Notes: a model not told the origin generated them from the letters alone. DNA of 64,000 bases from Dryococelus australis (GCA_029891345.1 CM056998.1:172384332-172448331); one strand, 5' to 3'; shown: positions 35,541-48,829, counted from the first letter of the stretch. Numbers and translations are program-made.

Positions 35541-38167
35541 GTAAGTTGTTAGAGGAATGATGATCGCACCACGAGAGTTGTAGACAGATTGAGTTATGTA
35601 ATGGAAAGGCATATCATTTAACTCTCTGTTCTGTAGTGTGTTTTATAATTACAACATGGTAGGCATATAAGTGAAATATAATATAAAAATTTGGGTCAGT
35701 TGGAAGTAAGGAGTGCTTCGGGTAGGATGTGTACTTACGTTCTAATTAATCTAGGTTTTTTTCATTATGTAAATACTAATTATGCATATTTATTCATTAT
35801 GCAAATAAACTCTAAGTATCCTTGACGGGGTATGAAGCAAGGAGTACATCTTCAATTCTATAGTTGTCTTCCACCCTAGTTCATTGTGTTTCATATGTCG
35901 ATGGGTACTTAATTTCAGCTCATTTGCGCCATTTCTTCTTGCATATGGATATTCATTATGCAAATACTCTCGATATGTATTCATTACATGTTACGTAATT
36001 TAAAAAATCTAATTATCCTGTATGGTTCGAGACCCATATACGTAAATATTACCTGTGTGTAGTCATTTCATAACATGTACATATTCTCGCTAGTTATACT
36101 TGATTTACTACATGAATAAATCTATTTACTCTTTATGGGTGATGAAGCGAGTCTTCAACTCTCCTGATGTAAGCCTATACAACATCCCTAGTCTGACAAC
36201 CTCGACAAAAATTTCTTAAAGTCTCTCAAAATGTTGTTTAGGTGTTTTATCCATCAAAAGGTTAGCGTATCCAAATTACAATTAATTACGACGTTCTTCA
36301 AAAGCGTGCGGGAACTTGTCAGCCATTCATAACACACCCTTCCTAGAATAAATATAAAAAGTACATCTTGGATGCATTCGGACTTGTTAGGACCTGTATC
36401 GACATGCTCGATGTGTTGGCGGCGTGCACCTGATGGGATTCCATTATGTCGGGTTGAGGTCAAATCTACGGATATATGCAATCACAGGTTATTATAAAGT
36501 GGACAGTCCTTGCAAGAGAATGTGTAATTAGATTTTGTATATATTAAATTGTCATTGTGCAATAAAATATTCTTTGCACAAGTACCTATACATACTCTTG
36601 GTACATGTGACAAGTTATTATGTATGTGTGTACCTAACGATTGCATAATTAAATAATTCATTGTGAGATTACATAATCTAATTATGCATTATTTATTGCA
36701 TGTATTCACTTTATACAGTTGTATAACCTTCACCCCCAGGAACTACTTCCTTCCCCTCTCCCATTCTCCTTCTAATGTAGTCATTACACTATTAAAAATA
36801 TTATTTTATTTTTTTCCTTAAGGGGGAGTCAAACCAAAGTCCGAAACCCTAAACCTATACCCCTTACCCATACTTAGTCGTTACATGAATAAAGAATAAA
36901 AAATATCTCTATACCTTCACTGGGCATTGAACTATATAACCCTTACCAATATTTAGTCATTACACAAAAAAAAAAAACAAATTACTTTTTACCTTTACTG
37001 GGACTCGAACCAAGGCCCGAAACCTCAACCTTAGACCGTCCTTACCCATACTTAGTTGTTATGTGAATAAAATGATTTTTTTTTTGCCTTAAGGGGAGTG
37101 ATACCATGGTCCGAAAGCCTTAAACTTAGACCCCTTTATTCATACTTAGACAATGTGCGAATAAAAACCAATTTACCCCTGTCACCATACTGGAGGTCAG
37201 CTGAGAGCGGGCAGTCCTAGGGAGAGGATGTGTAAGTAGTCTCATTATGCAATTACTAATTGTGAAATTACACAATTACTAATTATTCTGTATGTGAATT
37301 GATTCCAGTAGGAATCCACCCACTGGTGGATCATTGTATATTATGTGCGTGATTACAATCCCCATTGCCCGTCCAGAATTATGCATGCAAATGGCTCCCA
37401 CAATATTGGAATTAAAATTTTGAGAATTCTACTACTCGTGGCTAGCCCTGGAAGAAGTTCCTGCAATCACGAGAGATGGGAGCACCCCTGTGACCTTGTG
37501 ACATCACAGCCGGCCCGCCTCAGAGACAGGAGTTTTAATTTGTTGTCGCCTCCATGCAGGGCGATAAGAAAGTCGCAGCCACCAGGTGCCAAAGAGTCAA
37601 CATGTGTTATGTAGTTGTGTAACATCTTAGTCTCTCTCTGAACTCCGAAGAGTTAACATGTGTTATGTAACTGTGCAAGTGAGCAATTATCTAAAAAAAA
37701 TATTTTCCCCTCACCCCTCCCAACCCCCTCACAATGTGAACTAGCATCCGATAGACCAACACTTCAGTCTCTCTCCAGCAGGTGAAGAGTCAATATGCAT
37801 TATGTATTTGTGCAGTTTCATAGAATATGCGAGTGCATGATTATATAGTCTAATCTAATTATTCATTATGCATAAACACCCCCTTCGCTATGCAACTGCA
37901 TATCCCCTGTGCAGGTGAATTTCCCCCTCTCATACCTCCTGAATTGTGAACCAGCACTCGACGGACCAACACCTCAATATCTCTCCGGCAAGTCAACATG
38001 TGTTATGCAATAACACAAGTTCACAATAAATGAAATGCATTTCCCCCTGCTCTATGCAACTGCATTTCCCCTTCCTAAATCGCGAGTTGACCAGCTCCAC
38101 GTGTCAGTCTCTCTTCAGTAGCCAAAGTGTCAACCATAATCGCGCAAGTGTGCAAAAGTAATTTTCA

Positions 38168-38250
38168 GTACCCTGTATGGGAATCGAACCCAGTACCATT
38201 CCACCCACCGGTCTTCAGAGCTACCCACTTTGGCTGCTCCCCTGCCCACG
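38168..38250 (-). repeat. tRNA-like segment with B box, antisense
   Basis: GGGAATCGAACCCAGTACC is the complement of a B box. The complement of an A-box-like GCCAAAGTGGGTAGCTCTG follows at suitable distance. It terminates the degenerate tandem domain at 34.9-38.3 kb, whose units carry a similar motif. Confidence 0.4.
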
Positions 38251-38399
38251 ATGCCTGCCAAAACAACTCCTCACTTCTCCGGACAGGTTGGAGTGTGACA
38301 GGTGGGAGGGGAAGTGCACCGGAAGTGCATTGGAGGAGGGGAAAAGTGCATGTGCAAGGTGCAAATGCATTTTGAGCCAGTAAGCCTGCGCGCCCACTA

Positions 38400-41235
38400 C
38401 CTATATGAATCAATTGAGGTTTTAAGGATACTTTTCTGAGTTGCAAACATTTATTATCATCAAAGTCACGCCAAAACATAATTATTATGTCTTACTGCAC
38501 GTGTTTAATAATAAGTCCATTTTAGAACACCTGAGGAATAAGGAAACCAGTGTTGCCATTTTGACCATTTGTCACATTTTAGAAGAACCTTTCTTGTTGT
38601 GCAGTCTGTTATACACTCTGTATTCTGTGTACATGACAACAAAGCCCAGTAATCATGGAATGTTTTGGCTATTTCAGAACTTTACAGATACAAATGGCCA
38701 AAACGGCCCAATATAGGCTACTTTCTCCTGAGAAATCCCTTCACACAATTCTTCAAGAGATATTTAAAATCTCATGTTTGAAAAACTGATCTCTTGCTTC
38801 ACTACTTCGTCATGTACTTAAGTGGGACCATATTACTAGGAGCCTGCATCTTCCATTGATGGCTGCCCACAAAAATGTCTTAATAGCGTGGTGCAGAGGA
38901 CATCGAATGTTGATCAGGTAAGTTACGGAGCAACGACCATAGCAATGAAAAATGAAGGTGGCCAAACAGGCCTGTTAGCAATCTAAGAACTAGACAATGC
39001 CAGTGGAAAATTAAATATTAAGAAAACTCCCTGTCCAAATGGAGTTTGGGGGAGTTCCGTTTATGGACAAGTAGGTTCAATATTCACAGCGATGCCCGGC
39101 ATGTTTACATAAGGAGGAATAGTTACCATCCAGCTAAAGTCATCGAAGAGGCTCATTATGGAAGTGGTTGATTTTTTGTCTGAGATATCATGACATCAGA
39201 CTCACATACATCTCACCACGTTGTTTATTGTGACTCTGTAACAGGCCAGATGTACAAAGATTTTTATCCTCCAACAATAAGTGAACCTTCATAAGGGTAC
39301 AATGTGTTTGCAAATCTTCTGCCAACAGATGACTACTCCGTCCACGCAGAGTTGGAGTTTTATGTGACTAAAGGCTGTTGTTGGTACAGTGAACCCTTCG
39401 GAAACCATTTTAAGTTTATAACTTCAGCCTATTGGTTGCATATCTTTCCACATACCTATAAAAATAAACACTGCCTTGCGACTTTCGGTTGGGGTTTATA
39501 TAAACTGGCTGACTGTCTATTCATTAAATAAATATTGCAATCAGCACTATAAACGCGTGCGTGTTAATTTCAGTGAATAATACTGGTTTTTATAAATATT
39601 GATTGGTGTTCACGATTCTGTTTCTGTTTATACATAAATTAATACATTAAAATTGTGGTCAACACTTCCGAGGTCATAAGAAAATATGCATTGTTCACGT
39701 TGTCAACGTACTAGGAGAGGATTGAAACATAATTCACTCTTTTAGATAATGCAGCATGTTTACTCCTTCATACAGAAGACAACGTGCCTTAAAGAGTCTT
39801 CAAATGACTTAAGAATTATGTTTAACAACACTTACGAGTATAATTTTAATGCATAAATACATCACAAATAATTATTATAATTAAAAACTATGCACAAGCA
39901 AATGCGAGCATTGTTGCTGGATTACGAGTAACGAAAACAATAGTTTCATGCTGTCATGAAATTAACTGGTTGAACAGAATTGATCGAATTTTTTTCAGCA
40001 TACTTCCACAGTAATATTTGTTACTCGAGGCAAGTTTCGTAAAAATTAGTACAGCCACATAGTTTTTAAAGAGCATAACTCTAACGTTTACTAAGGCCTG
40101 CTACATTGCTTACGAAAAAAAATCTCTTTTCACTTGTAAAATATAAATGCCTACACTGATATGAACATAAATTGACCAGAATACGTACTAAAAACACTAT
40201 AGCTAGCTGATAACAATATATTTCATGAAACTGCATCCACACATTTAATGAAGAATCTTATTTCCCCCCAAAACTTACCATGAATGTTAGTCACAGAAGC
40301 TAGTAATAACTGTTAGATATATCGGCTCATACAAATTAAACCATCTGGACATATGTTATAATATTGTTTTAATCTATTGTAACACTCCGTGAATGTTTTA
40401 CATGCATTATGAAACATTTTCATAGTGTTTTTAAATATATTTTTCATTTTCTGAATGTGTTTGTGAATTAGATATGAATCATGCATGCAAGTAGCATGGT
40501 TTCTTTACCATTATAATTTATATGTTTCTCTTTAATATTAACAATTATATACGGCACTGGTTTATTCCATTCGTCTTTTTTAATTTTTTCAAATTTTGTA
40601 GCCGCCCCGCAGAATTTTTTTTCTCTCGCTTTTCTCCTTCACTAGCACATTCTCAAACCATAGTTGATTGACCTCTTCATGTCTAATTTCACTGAGAGAC
40701 TGTGAATGTGTAGCTGTCAATTCTGGGTTTCAATATTTTGTGAATAGTATAACTCTTATTATATGCTGAGATTTAATAATTAATTAAGCACAATAAATAT
40801 TCTTCATATTCGTCAATATTGTTTAATTATTTCAGCTACATTTTCGTTTCGGTTAAGACTCCAATTTGGGTATTTTTTTTTTTTTTTGGATGTTTGTAGT
40901 TGTTTTCTTATATCCAAGCTCCCTCGAACTTCATGTTTCAATGTTAAATATTCGCAAAGTTACAGATTTCTTTGTTCTTTTCGTATGTTGTGAAGTTATA
41001 AGTGCTTAGTTTCCTTAGCGAGGGTCACGACCACATAGCTAATATTGCCATATGTTTGAACTGCCAGTTTGCAGCCGTATGACATGTTTGTTATCGTTAC
41101 GAACTTCCTTACATAGTAGTGATCACTATTGATCTCGGGTCAGTGTATCCGCCGATAGAATAATACAGGCCCTGTTTTTAAAACAAAATACACAAAAAAA
41201 ATGTTTTTACAATTAATTTAGATTTTTTTTTGCGG
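38400..41235. other. AT-rich spacer
   Basis: Short frames at 38441-38716 and 39304-39531 look unrelated to known proteins. A poly-T run lies near 40875. No element recognised. Confidence 0.5.
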
Positions 41236-41241
41236 GCGCAA

Positions 41242-41405
41242 TTAGTTGTTATCACTGTGCTCCAAAGCCCGTCGCACAGAGGCCCTTCTCGTGTGAGATC
41301 CGCCGTAGCTCCAAGTCTGGCGGGAGGTTGCGACGAGCTCGCGGAGCGGGTCCTTCCCGCTTGAGCACCGCAGCAGCCGCCACCCGCCCCTCGTGAGTGG
41401 ATGGC
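41242..41405 (-). CDS. candidate C-terminal exon of an unidentified gene
   Basis: The minus strand has TTTTCCCCGCCAG as a possible acceptor. It is followed by a frame of about 54 codons with GC-rich third positions: 'RCSSGKDPLRELVATS', 'RRASVRRALEHSDNN', then TAA. Base composition contrasts sharply with the AT-rich surroundings. I do not recognise the protein. No AATAAA follows closely, and an alternative frame is also open, so this may instead be an old CpG-rich insertion. Confidence 0.25.
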
Positions 41406-41489
41406 CTGGCGGGGAAAATATTTTCTCAGCAAACACCGTGACGCCTTTTAATATGTTTGGAAGGGTTTATTGGCCACACGTATATATAG

Positions 41490-41540
41490 ATTGTGTCACG
41501 TGCCCACGTGCGCGCGCGTGTGTGTGTGTGTGTGTGAGAG
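41490..41540. promoter_or_regulatory. two CACGTG E-boxes next to a GC/GT dinucleotide tract
   Basis: CACGTG occurs at 41497-41502 and 41505-41510, separated by two bases. A (CG)/(TG) tract follows, to about 41537. Paired E-boxes are classic bHLH sites; function here is inferred only. Confidence 0.3.
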
Positions 41541-42027
41541 CGCGCCAGGACGTATCAAACTTTATCGAGTATCGACCCGGGTCATGGAGCCATGGGATGT
41601 GGTCAAGACTCCACCCAGGATGTCCGCCGGCGGAGTTGTATTCCTGGGGGAAGGAGTGAGCGAACCGTCCCTGCGCCGACAACGTTAACACATCCTGCCT
41701 TTCAAGTCGCTCTGTCGTAACTCGCCTTTCCTAGTGCCGCTACACTCCGTTCGCATTGAAAATATCGACGAAGAAGTGACCCCACAATAGATATGTAATA
41801 GGGTTCCATGGTAGTAGGGTTGGGACGATCAATATTAAAGGTTTGGCAAAGGGGAAATTTTTGTCGCTAGGTAAGAAATAGTGTCGGCAAGGAACCAGCT
41901 TTTCTCTATTTTATAAGTTAAAAACAGGATAATTGCATTAATAGTAAATCAAAGGCAAAATAACTTCGTAACTAAGTAAACTATTACTGTTTTATTAATC
42001 ACGTTGCTTAAAATTGTAATTATAAAC

Positions 42028-42460
42028 CATTCACGGTTACTTCATACTTTTCTAAAGCCCTGCTTAAGTTCTACTTCTAGGATATTCCTCCGCCTCGTGC
42101 AAACTAAGCTTAACTAAGTCTGGAAAATTACACCGAGGGACAACGCACCGAATTCGTACGCACTCAGTGTAACAGTATTTTGTATATGAACTATTTCTTA
42201 CTAGGCGCTACCAACACACATGTTTTCTCACTGTTTTAAATTCAAATTATTTATAAATGGAGCATTATAATTTATAGATAAAATATGAATAACATTTCAA
42301 TTTAACAGAAAAAAAAGTAATTCTTATGAACACAAGTGTAAAAAGCTTGTGATATATGGCATATTTAGGAAATAACTTAACATGTTATACATGGGGAGAT
42401 TTTTCAAAGGTTTGATTAAAAAAGGGCGAAGAAACTGCGAATAGACTATAACAAGTTACC
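42028..42460 (+). repeat. ~420 bp interspersed repeat, copy 2
   Basis: It starts TTCACGGTTACTTC and contains GGATATTCCTCCGCCTCGTG and GCTTAACTAAGTCTGG. It ends with GGTTTGATTAAAAAAGG and GCGAATAGACTATAAC, collinear with copy 1. Confidence 0.75.
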
Positions 42461-43179
42461 TTTCCGAACACTGCGAACCTGCCGGTGGAAAATTTTCGTG
42501 CCAAACTTTCTCATATGAAACTGTGTTTTATTCGAAACCTGTAGTATAAATAATGCTTATGGTAGCAACAACAGACTTCATGTACCAGCAACAAAATGTT
42601 CTTTATGTAAGAGACCTGCATACTTCTCGTTATGATTTCAAGATCAGATGGACTTTAAACCCGTGTGTATTTGTATCGATTTTGTCATTGAACTACATTA
42701 TTTTCTGTAACGCCCTGGACCTTTGAACAAACAAGAAACAACTAATAACCAAATTTCCCAATAACATCCAACGAAGCATAAAGAGGAAACTGATTCATTA
42801 CCATTGTACAAGCCAATGAACAAACAACGCTGCCTCTAGTATACATGCGATAGTGAAATCTACCAGATATTAGATGACAAGGCGATTTTTGCATGTGTCT
42901 ATTTATTACAGTTCTTTTTGTTGCCGGAACAATCCAAACGGGTTTGAAGTTGTTCTGTAGCAGGAACAGAATTCTCTGCTGTAGGAACTATATTCATGGT
43001 TACAATCACTATTACTATTTACGTTACCAGTATTTAGATTGTAATAACAACAAATCTGATTGCTGTCCCTTTATTAACGGTCTAGATCGGTTTCTACACC
43101 ATATTTCAGCGCAGTGGTGACACACGGGGAGACTAACGTCATCACGATGCCGAAAGAAGTATGAAGCGTACACAAATAA

Positions 43180-43330
43180 AGGCTTTTCACGGTAAAGTAT
43201 GCACGTATACAATCAACATTAGAAAAAAAAAATACTACCCGTAACTACATGTACGCTACAGTAGGTTGCTATTGGATGTTCACGGTAAAGTGAGCACTTC
43301 TGAAGACCCTCTTATTTGGAATAATAGTAA
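43180..43330 (+). repeat. two adjacent ends of the GTTCACGGTAAAGTGAGCAC family
   Basis: The terminal motif occurs at about 43182 and again at about 43270 in the same orientation. The second is followed by CCCTCTTATTTGGAATAAT, which matches the inside of the right end of the 2655-3844 element. Confidence 0.5.
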
Positions 43331-43743
43331 ATAAATACATTTTATTTTAACCTTAGGCGTTAACTACCGAGTGCGGTGGGATATACGCACTGGGTTTATT
43401 ACTTACATAGCATGACATTTATTTAGAAAGGTGGCTGAAGGACGAAAATGGCATAAATGGAAAAAAAAAAAAAAAAAAAAAAAAAAACGAGATTTTAAGC
43501 CACATTTGTACAAAATATCGGCTCTTACGTTGAAGGTCCCGATAACATACAATACTGCTCCGAGAGTAGTCATTGTATTTTACTTCGTTACTGCTGATCT
43601 GCGGCCATTTGTAGCCACCACGTTGGGGTTTACAGGAAGACAACCGATAGGTTTTCTTGTCTGTAGTAAGTCCTGCGAACGATGTTCACTGCTCACGGAC
43701 TGCAAGGGGAGGATTTTTTTTTTTTTTTTTCAGTGTCTTGGCG

Positions 43744-43872
43744 ATGGATTATAATGGAAGAGCGAACAAAGGCCCTTCCGGTATCGCGTTTCCTTATTTG
43801 AATTCGAAGCTCTTTTCCGCTCAGAAGCTGCCTGCTCCGGAGGATCGGCAAGCTTCCTTGTTCGCCAGCTGA
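43744..43872 (+). CDS. candidate first coding exon or small ORF after a strong acceptor
   Basis: A run of about 17 T and CAG end at 43733. Ten bases later an ATG in good context opens a 42-codon frame (MDYNGRANKGPSGIAF, ending QASLFAS) closed by TGA. The complementary strand is open too, and the T-run may be a retroposon tail. The product is not recognised. Confidence 0.2.
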   Translation: MDYNGRANKGPSGIAFPYLNSKLFSAQKLPAPEDRQASLFAS

Positions 43873-43989
43873 ATTATGATGCGGCACAGAAGGAAAAAAA
43901 ATAAGTATTTTTTTTTTGCAATTTAGAATATAATAGAAGCAGCCGCCACCCTCGTTCTCTTGCTCCAGACTCCACCTATTTTATTTTCC

Positions 43990-44530
43990 TTATGTCGTGT
44001 TTGCACAAGCGTGACAAATCGCGGACGTCTATCTCGCGCGCTTGTTATCGGCGTCGTCCGGATGTTCGCCACCAGGACACATAATTGCCAAGACCGGGGA
44101 AAATAAGTAATAAGCCGCGGCAAACGTTGCCAGGGAATTACGAGGAATGCTAGAAGACGGCACGAGAAGTCAATGGAACCGAGGGAGAAACGTGATACTT
44201 GGGAGGCGGGAGACGTAAACGACCCCCCCCCCCCCCTTCCCCCCGCCACGCCTTTTGACGCTCTGCGCGGGCGTGGATTGGGCGCCATTTTGCCTTGTGT
44301 CGCGTGTCTTCGACCTGGGACCTCGATATACTATTGTGCTCGTTCGTAAGTCGATGCCGTGTACAAATGAACGGCCGGGGCCTCACTCCTTGGCCGCCCC
44401 GATACATCGATACCACATCTTCCACGTACGTGCGGAAGTAATCGATACAGCTGTAGGACGTCTCCGGCGCTCGTACTCGCCGAGGCGTCGACGCTCGTGT
44501 GGCGTATCTCAAAATCTACTCACCGAGTAG
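43990..44530. promoter_or_regulatory. CpG-rich island, possible promoter region
   Basis: The segment contains a run of C at about 44222-44236, GATTGGGCGCCATTTTGCC (an inverted CCAAT-like site next to a YY1-like site) and many CpG. It would suit a promoter of a minus-strand gene ending near 41.24 kb, or of a plus-strand gene, but no exon chain connects them. Confidence 0.3.
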
Positions 44531-45460
44531 GAAACCTTTAGTGGTTCGGAGCCCACGACGATTAGGAAGTCCCGAGGCCACAAGTCGTGAGCGTTGACTG
44601 TACGGCGTAAAACCTAATGCACCTTAACTTGAAACAAGTTTTAGTGATTATTTTTACGGCAATTTTCTATGAGGTGGGATATTATCTTCTCACGCCCACC
44701 CCCCACCCCTCCCTAGACCCACAGAATAACAATCGAGGGTTTCTCCTTCACTTCACGTGTAGTCAACCGTTAAAACAAATATCAAGAAAAAAATAAGATT
44801 TATCGTTATTCGAGTGTTTTTAGTCTGCGAATACTTTATTTGAAAATTTTGTTTCGCTAGTTCCTTAGTTGCGTTATAACTATTAATAAAATTTTTAGCT
44901 TATTTGCATTGTAAAATATTATAGATAAATACTGGTCCTGAGATCACTTCTTACCATTTCTTCTCAACAATGTGAAATGCGAGAAAAAATCTAAAATTTG
45001 GGTTTGCTAATCCACTTAAAAGTAGTTACTTTGCTATCATTTGCGTAAACACTGTTGAATCACTCACGCTGGGAAAATTCTCTTGAAACGTGGCAACCCG
45101 GGGATCGGGCCGAATGATATAAAGGCTTGGATAATAAAACAGTACACGAGTGTACAGAATTTAGACAATTTTGAGATGTGACTGTGTAAAAGAATGTAGA
45201 CAACGAAACAGACGACAAAGCGAGTAAAAATGGGAGGTCATGAGGTCAATGGGGAAAAAGGGAAAACAACATGAAAAGATGATTAGATTTTAAATTCGTA
45301 GAAGATAATTGACAAGAAAAGCAGTGGAAAATAACAGGATTGATAAACTGTATACAGGAAGGAAGGTTGACAAAGCGGTATTTTCTGGAGTAGCTTTTCT
45401 TTCGAGCCATTAGAAAATTGTTATTACTTATGAAAAGGTTCAATGTTGCGTTCGTATTTA

Positions 45461-46053
45461 GGCTGTTCACGGTAAACTGAACACTTCTGAACGCCAGATT
45501 AAATTATCTACACTACTTTCGTGCACAATTTGCATTCTTTCGCCGTATATTAAATTAGCTGTGCTATGGGTTTGATCACTTGATTCGTACGTAGGTCTAG
45601 TGAATTGCATTGTATTGGGCTTTTTAAAGTCCTCGGTTTTATGCTTGAAATCTTAGCAGGGGGCGGCATACAGACTAACTTATAAACCTTACTTAAATTA
45701 ACGCCCATGCCGTGCCCGGGATTCGAGCCCAGAGCCTCCCGCTCCTAAGATCTGTGGCGCATCAACCGGCCACGCCACGGGAGGTCGGCGGCCAAGTGAA
45801 ACTGCGAATTTATTGGAAAAGTAAAAATTTTACAAATTTACTTATTGTTACACTCATTTGCGTTAAATAAAACAGAAAGCAAAATAAATCATTTTTAGCA
45901 TTCAGAAATGTTTGTCCAACAATTTTAATTCAAAGCTAATACGTGAAACTGCCTTCACTTCGTCGTTACCAACTTAATTGGGTGCATGCCAGCCAGAGTG
46001 CACGGGCCATAAAACTTTTTAAATCTTGTTTACAAAAGTGCTCATTTAACCTT
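45461..46053. mobile_element. possible inverted-repeat element with tRNA-like interior
   Basis: The left end, GGCTGTTCACGGTAAACTGA, is opposed by AAAAGTGCTCATTTAACC at 46033-46053, a degraded complement. A tRNA-like segment lies inside at 45705-45787. A further same-family end starts at 46198. The pairing of the two ends is inferred. Confidence 0.35.
45705..45787 (-). repeat. tRNA-like Pol III segment
   Basis: The minus strand has TGGCGTGGCCGGTTGATG (A-box region) and GGGCTCGAATCCCGGG (strong B box), separated by a plausible tRNA-length interval. The ends do not pair as an acceptor stem, so it is probably a SINE head and not a tRNA gene. Confidence 0.5.
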
Positions 46054-46229
46054 GTCGAGTATATAATGTTGAGTGATGTAAACAGCTCAAAACACATCAG
46101 TTCTTTTTGTAAAAGGTGGATTAATGTTAATAAGATACAAAGATTTCTAGTCTGTGATTTACGTCGCACTCTTTACCAGTGGTTATCCAATTTTAAAGGT
46201 GTTTCAAGATGAAGCGAGCACTTTTGAAA

Positions 46230-47695
46230 TCAACGTATGAAAAAAACCACTGCCCGTAACTGCATATATTTTAACATAAGAAATGGCAGCAATACTCACT
46301 GTTAAGTTGGCAGCGAACTACGAGAATTATTTCCATATTTTCATGCATTACTAGTCGCAAAGTTAAAAATTTCAGTCACCTGCGATTCAGTCCATTATTG
46401 TTGTATGCGAATAAAATAAAAATCGGCGTGACTTTAACAAGTTTATATTACTAACTCTTTCGCACAATCACCTGGCTGACGCAACTTTCAAGTCAGCTGG
46501 TTCATTCTTCTGTTTTGGTTTACGGCAGATGCGATTCTAAGTGCCAGTTTGTAACTCCTGAAATAAAGTAAGAGGTAACGTAATAAATTAAAATATTTTT
46601 ATACACGTTGTGAGTGAAGTAGTGTTGTTTGTTACAAAATATATGTTTTTTCTTCTTTCATATTTGATATAAACAGTACTTTCCTGACAGTTTGAGTAGA
46701 GAGTGTACAGAATGGTGCAGTGCTTTATCGAAAACCACTCTCCACAGACGCAGGTCGGACGCCATTTATGGTTAGTGATTTTAAGAGGCCACTCCATTAT
46801 TCTAGGAGCACTACTCAATTCGCATTAACCACACTTACTTCAAGGTAAATTTCGTTGTGGTTGTGATAATTAAAAGAAGTACAACGAGAGAAATTAATTT
46901 TTTATTGAAAGTGTGTTCATGTATGGAATAGGTTCAGCATAATCGTTTAAACGCTTTTATTCTTCAAATTTGTGATGAAACAATACATAATGCTTGGTTT
47001 CGAGAACGCGTTTCAAACAAGAGAGAGACTTGTTACAATATAATAAAAACACTAACTACAACTTTGTATAAATTTTGTCCTAGTAGTCATTACCAAACTA
47101 TCCTTGAAAAATATGAAGTTTCTGAGGTTTGGTAGCGCCCACGGAATTGTTTTTGAGATTTCACATAAACAATTTTTTGTACCCGGGAAGCTACAAATTA
47201 GCCAACTAGCGTATTTTTCTTTATTTCATGAGACTATCCTAAGTGTAAAATGTTAAATCAAACAAATATATACACGTACGGAATATGCCAGGCTATAATC
47301 GACGATAAGTATCCTACGTCATAAGCACGAACTCTTCCATCAGCTTATTTACTGAAAGGAGCATAGGCGGAACTGATCCTAATTTACTCACTTCAGCTAA
47401 GTAAGGTGTAGAGTATGGCAACTGAGTAACAAAATGGTACACACACACGCTGACCAATACTCCTGAGTACGAACTGATTACGATCATTATATAAAGAAAT
47501 GTGTCATGTCCGGTTATAAGTTTTATTTTCTCATTTCCTCTGTGAAGTTTTCTTCCTCTTTCTGGAGTAAAAGCAACTCAAATAGATGCTTCAAAGTCCA
47601 AATGACTTTAAGGTGCACAAGTTCTGGCACGAAAAATGAAAGGAATAAATAACAGAACTGTTGCAGCATCATGGAGAGGGCCTCAATAAATTATC
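46230..47695. other. AT-rich spacer
   Basis: The first ~150 bases continue the element that begins at 46198. The rest shows no structure I can name. Confidence 0.5.
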
Positions 47696-47699
47696 ACGT

Positions 47700-48010
47700 G
47701 CGTCACGGTATGAAACCGACCTTGGACTTCAAGCAAATCCAGGACGCCAGGGATTGCGTCAAAAGTCTGAAGCACGACAAGGAACCCCCACCACTGAAGC
47801 GGAAGGAGGCCAGTTGGCTAACAAGGGATTGATATAGGCCAGCGCGAAGCGAGAGTCGGGGCTTTATCCACGACAGCGGCCGAAGACGACGGAAGAAGCT
47901 TCCACGCCGGGACGTCGGGCAGGGAGGAGCTCGCAGCCTTGGGTGTGTCGCACGTCGTGATCCGAACGAGCCAGACACAGCCTCCGGCCTCAAGATTCAA
48001 GTGGGGCTGT
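47700..48010. other. isolated GC-rich segment with short open frames on both strands
   Basis: The plus strand has an ATG at 47710 opening a 40-codon frame (MKPTLDFKQIQDARDC, ending ASWLTRD). The minus strand is open over the same stretch (96 codons). Neither product is recognised. It could be a captured exon, a processed fragment or a CpG patch. Confidence 0.25.
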
Positions 48011-48829
48011 CCTTATTAGCTTGAGTCAAGAAGGCGTAACTGATAGCCGATTAAAGATAAAGATAATATCATTCAGTTGCGTCCCGCGTCAATTAAAAAT
48101 CACAGAATTAATTGGAATATTATATGTAAGTTATTGTGTTACAACATGGATTAAATCAGTGTCTTATACGACTTGCCTACCATTTAATATTAGCGTAGTA
48201 GCTACACCCCCAAACTATATGTATGGTGCATTGTGGAGCACAATAGAAACCATAACGGTGCAGTATTGTTATTACAATCACATACAGTTATAGGTTCACC
48301 CACCGAAGTCTGGCATTGAGCTTCGCAAGATCTTACAGCAGTCTATCAGCACCGATGCTGTAAAACATTCGATCGGTTTGCCAGTGCCAACCTTATAACA
48401 CCTTTACTTTCGCTAAGTAAGTATTGTAAATTCGGTCGCTCAAGAGCAGGTCTCCCGGCTTATGGAGGATTTTTTTTTAATTTCGCACTACAGATTTTGT
48501 TCCAGGGCAATAATTAACGATTTTTCGTTATAGTGACGCTACATTTGACGAATTGCCGCATATTATTTCATCTAATATTTTGTGTGTGTCGTTTAGTAGT
48601 TGTAAAAATGCGACAGCTTATTAAAATATTAAATTGTATATCGTGTTATTTGTGACATAATAATAAGTTAACAGTTTTGACGGTATACTTGCACTGCAGC
48701 ATAAATCAAATAGCTAAATACGAAATGTGACATTAAAAAAAATATATATATTTTTATAAGCTTGAATCAGCAAGAAATTAAAGAATCCAAGATGGCGATG
48801 AAACCTCGCATTAGGGTTGTTTGATGTTT

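Larger units (their letters stand above)
34900..38260 (-). repeat. degenerate tandem domain with tRNA B-box-like units
   Basis: A block of the type 'TGGGACTCGAACCAAGGCCC' recurs most regularly near 36823, 36921, 37000 and 37093 (79-98 bases apart), each followed by ACCCATACTTAGT. Weaker versions lie near 34960, 35050, 35830, 36020, 36140 and 38175. Its complement, GGTTCGAGTCCCA, is a Pol III B box. Between blocks run AT-rich ATTATGCAAAT and TAATTATGCAT motifs, and later GTCAACATGTGTTATG repeats. No coding sequence is evident. Confidence 0.5.

Noticed and set aside
45705..45787. True tRNA gene
   Set aside because: A and B boxes are good but the ends do not pair as an acceptor stem and no clean anticodon arm was found. 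The same applies to the other tRNA-like segments.
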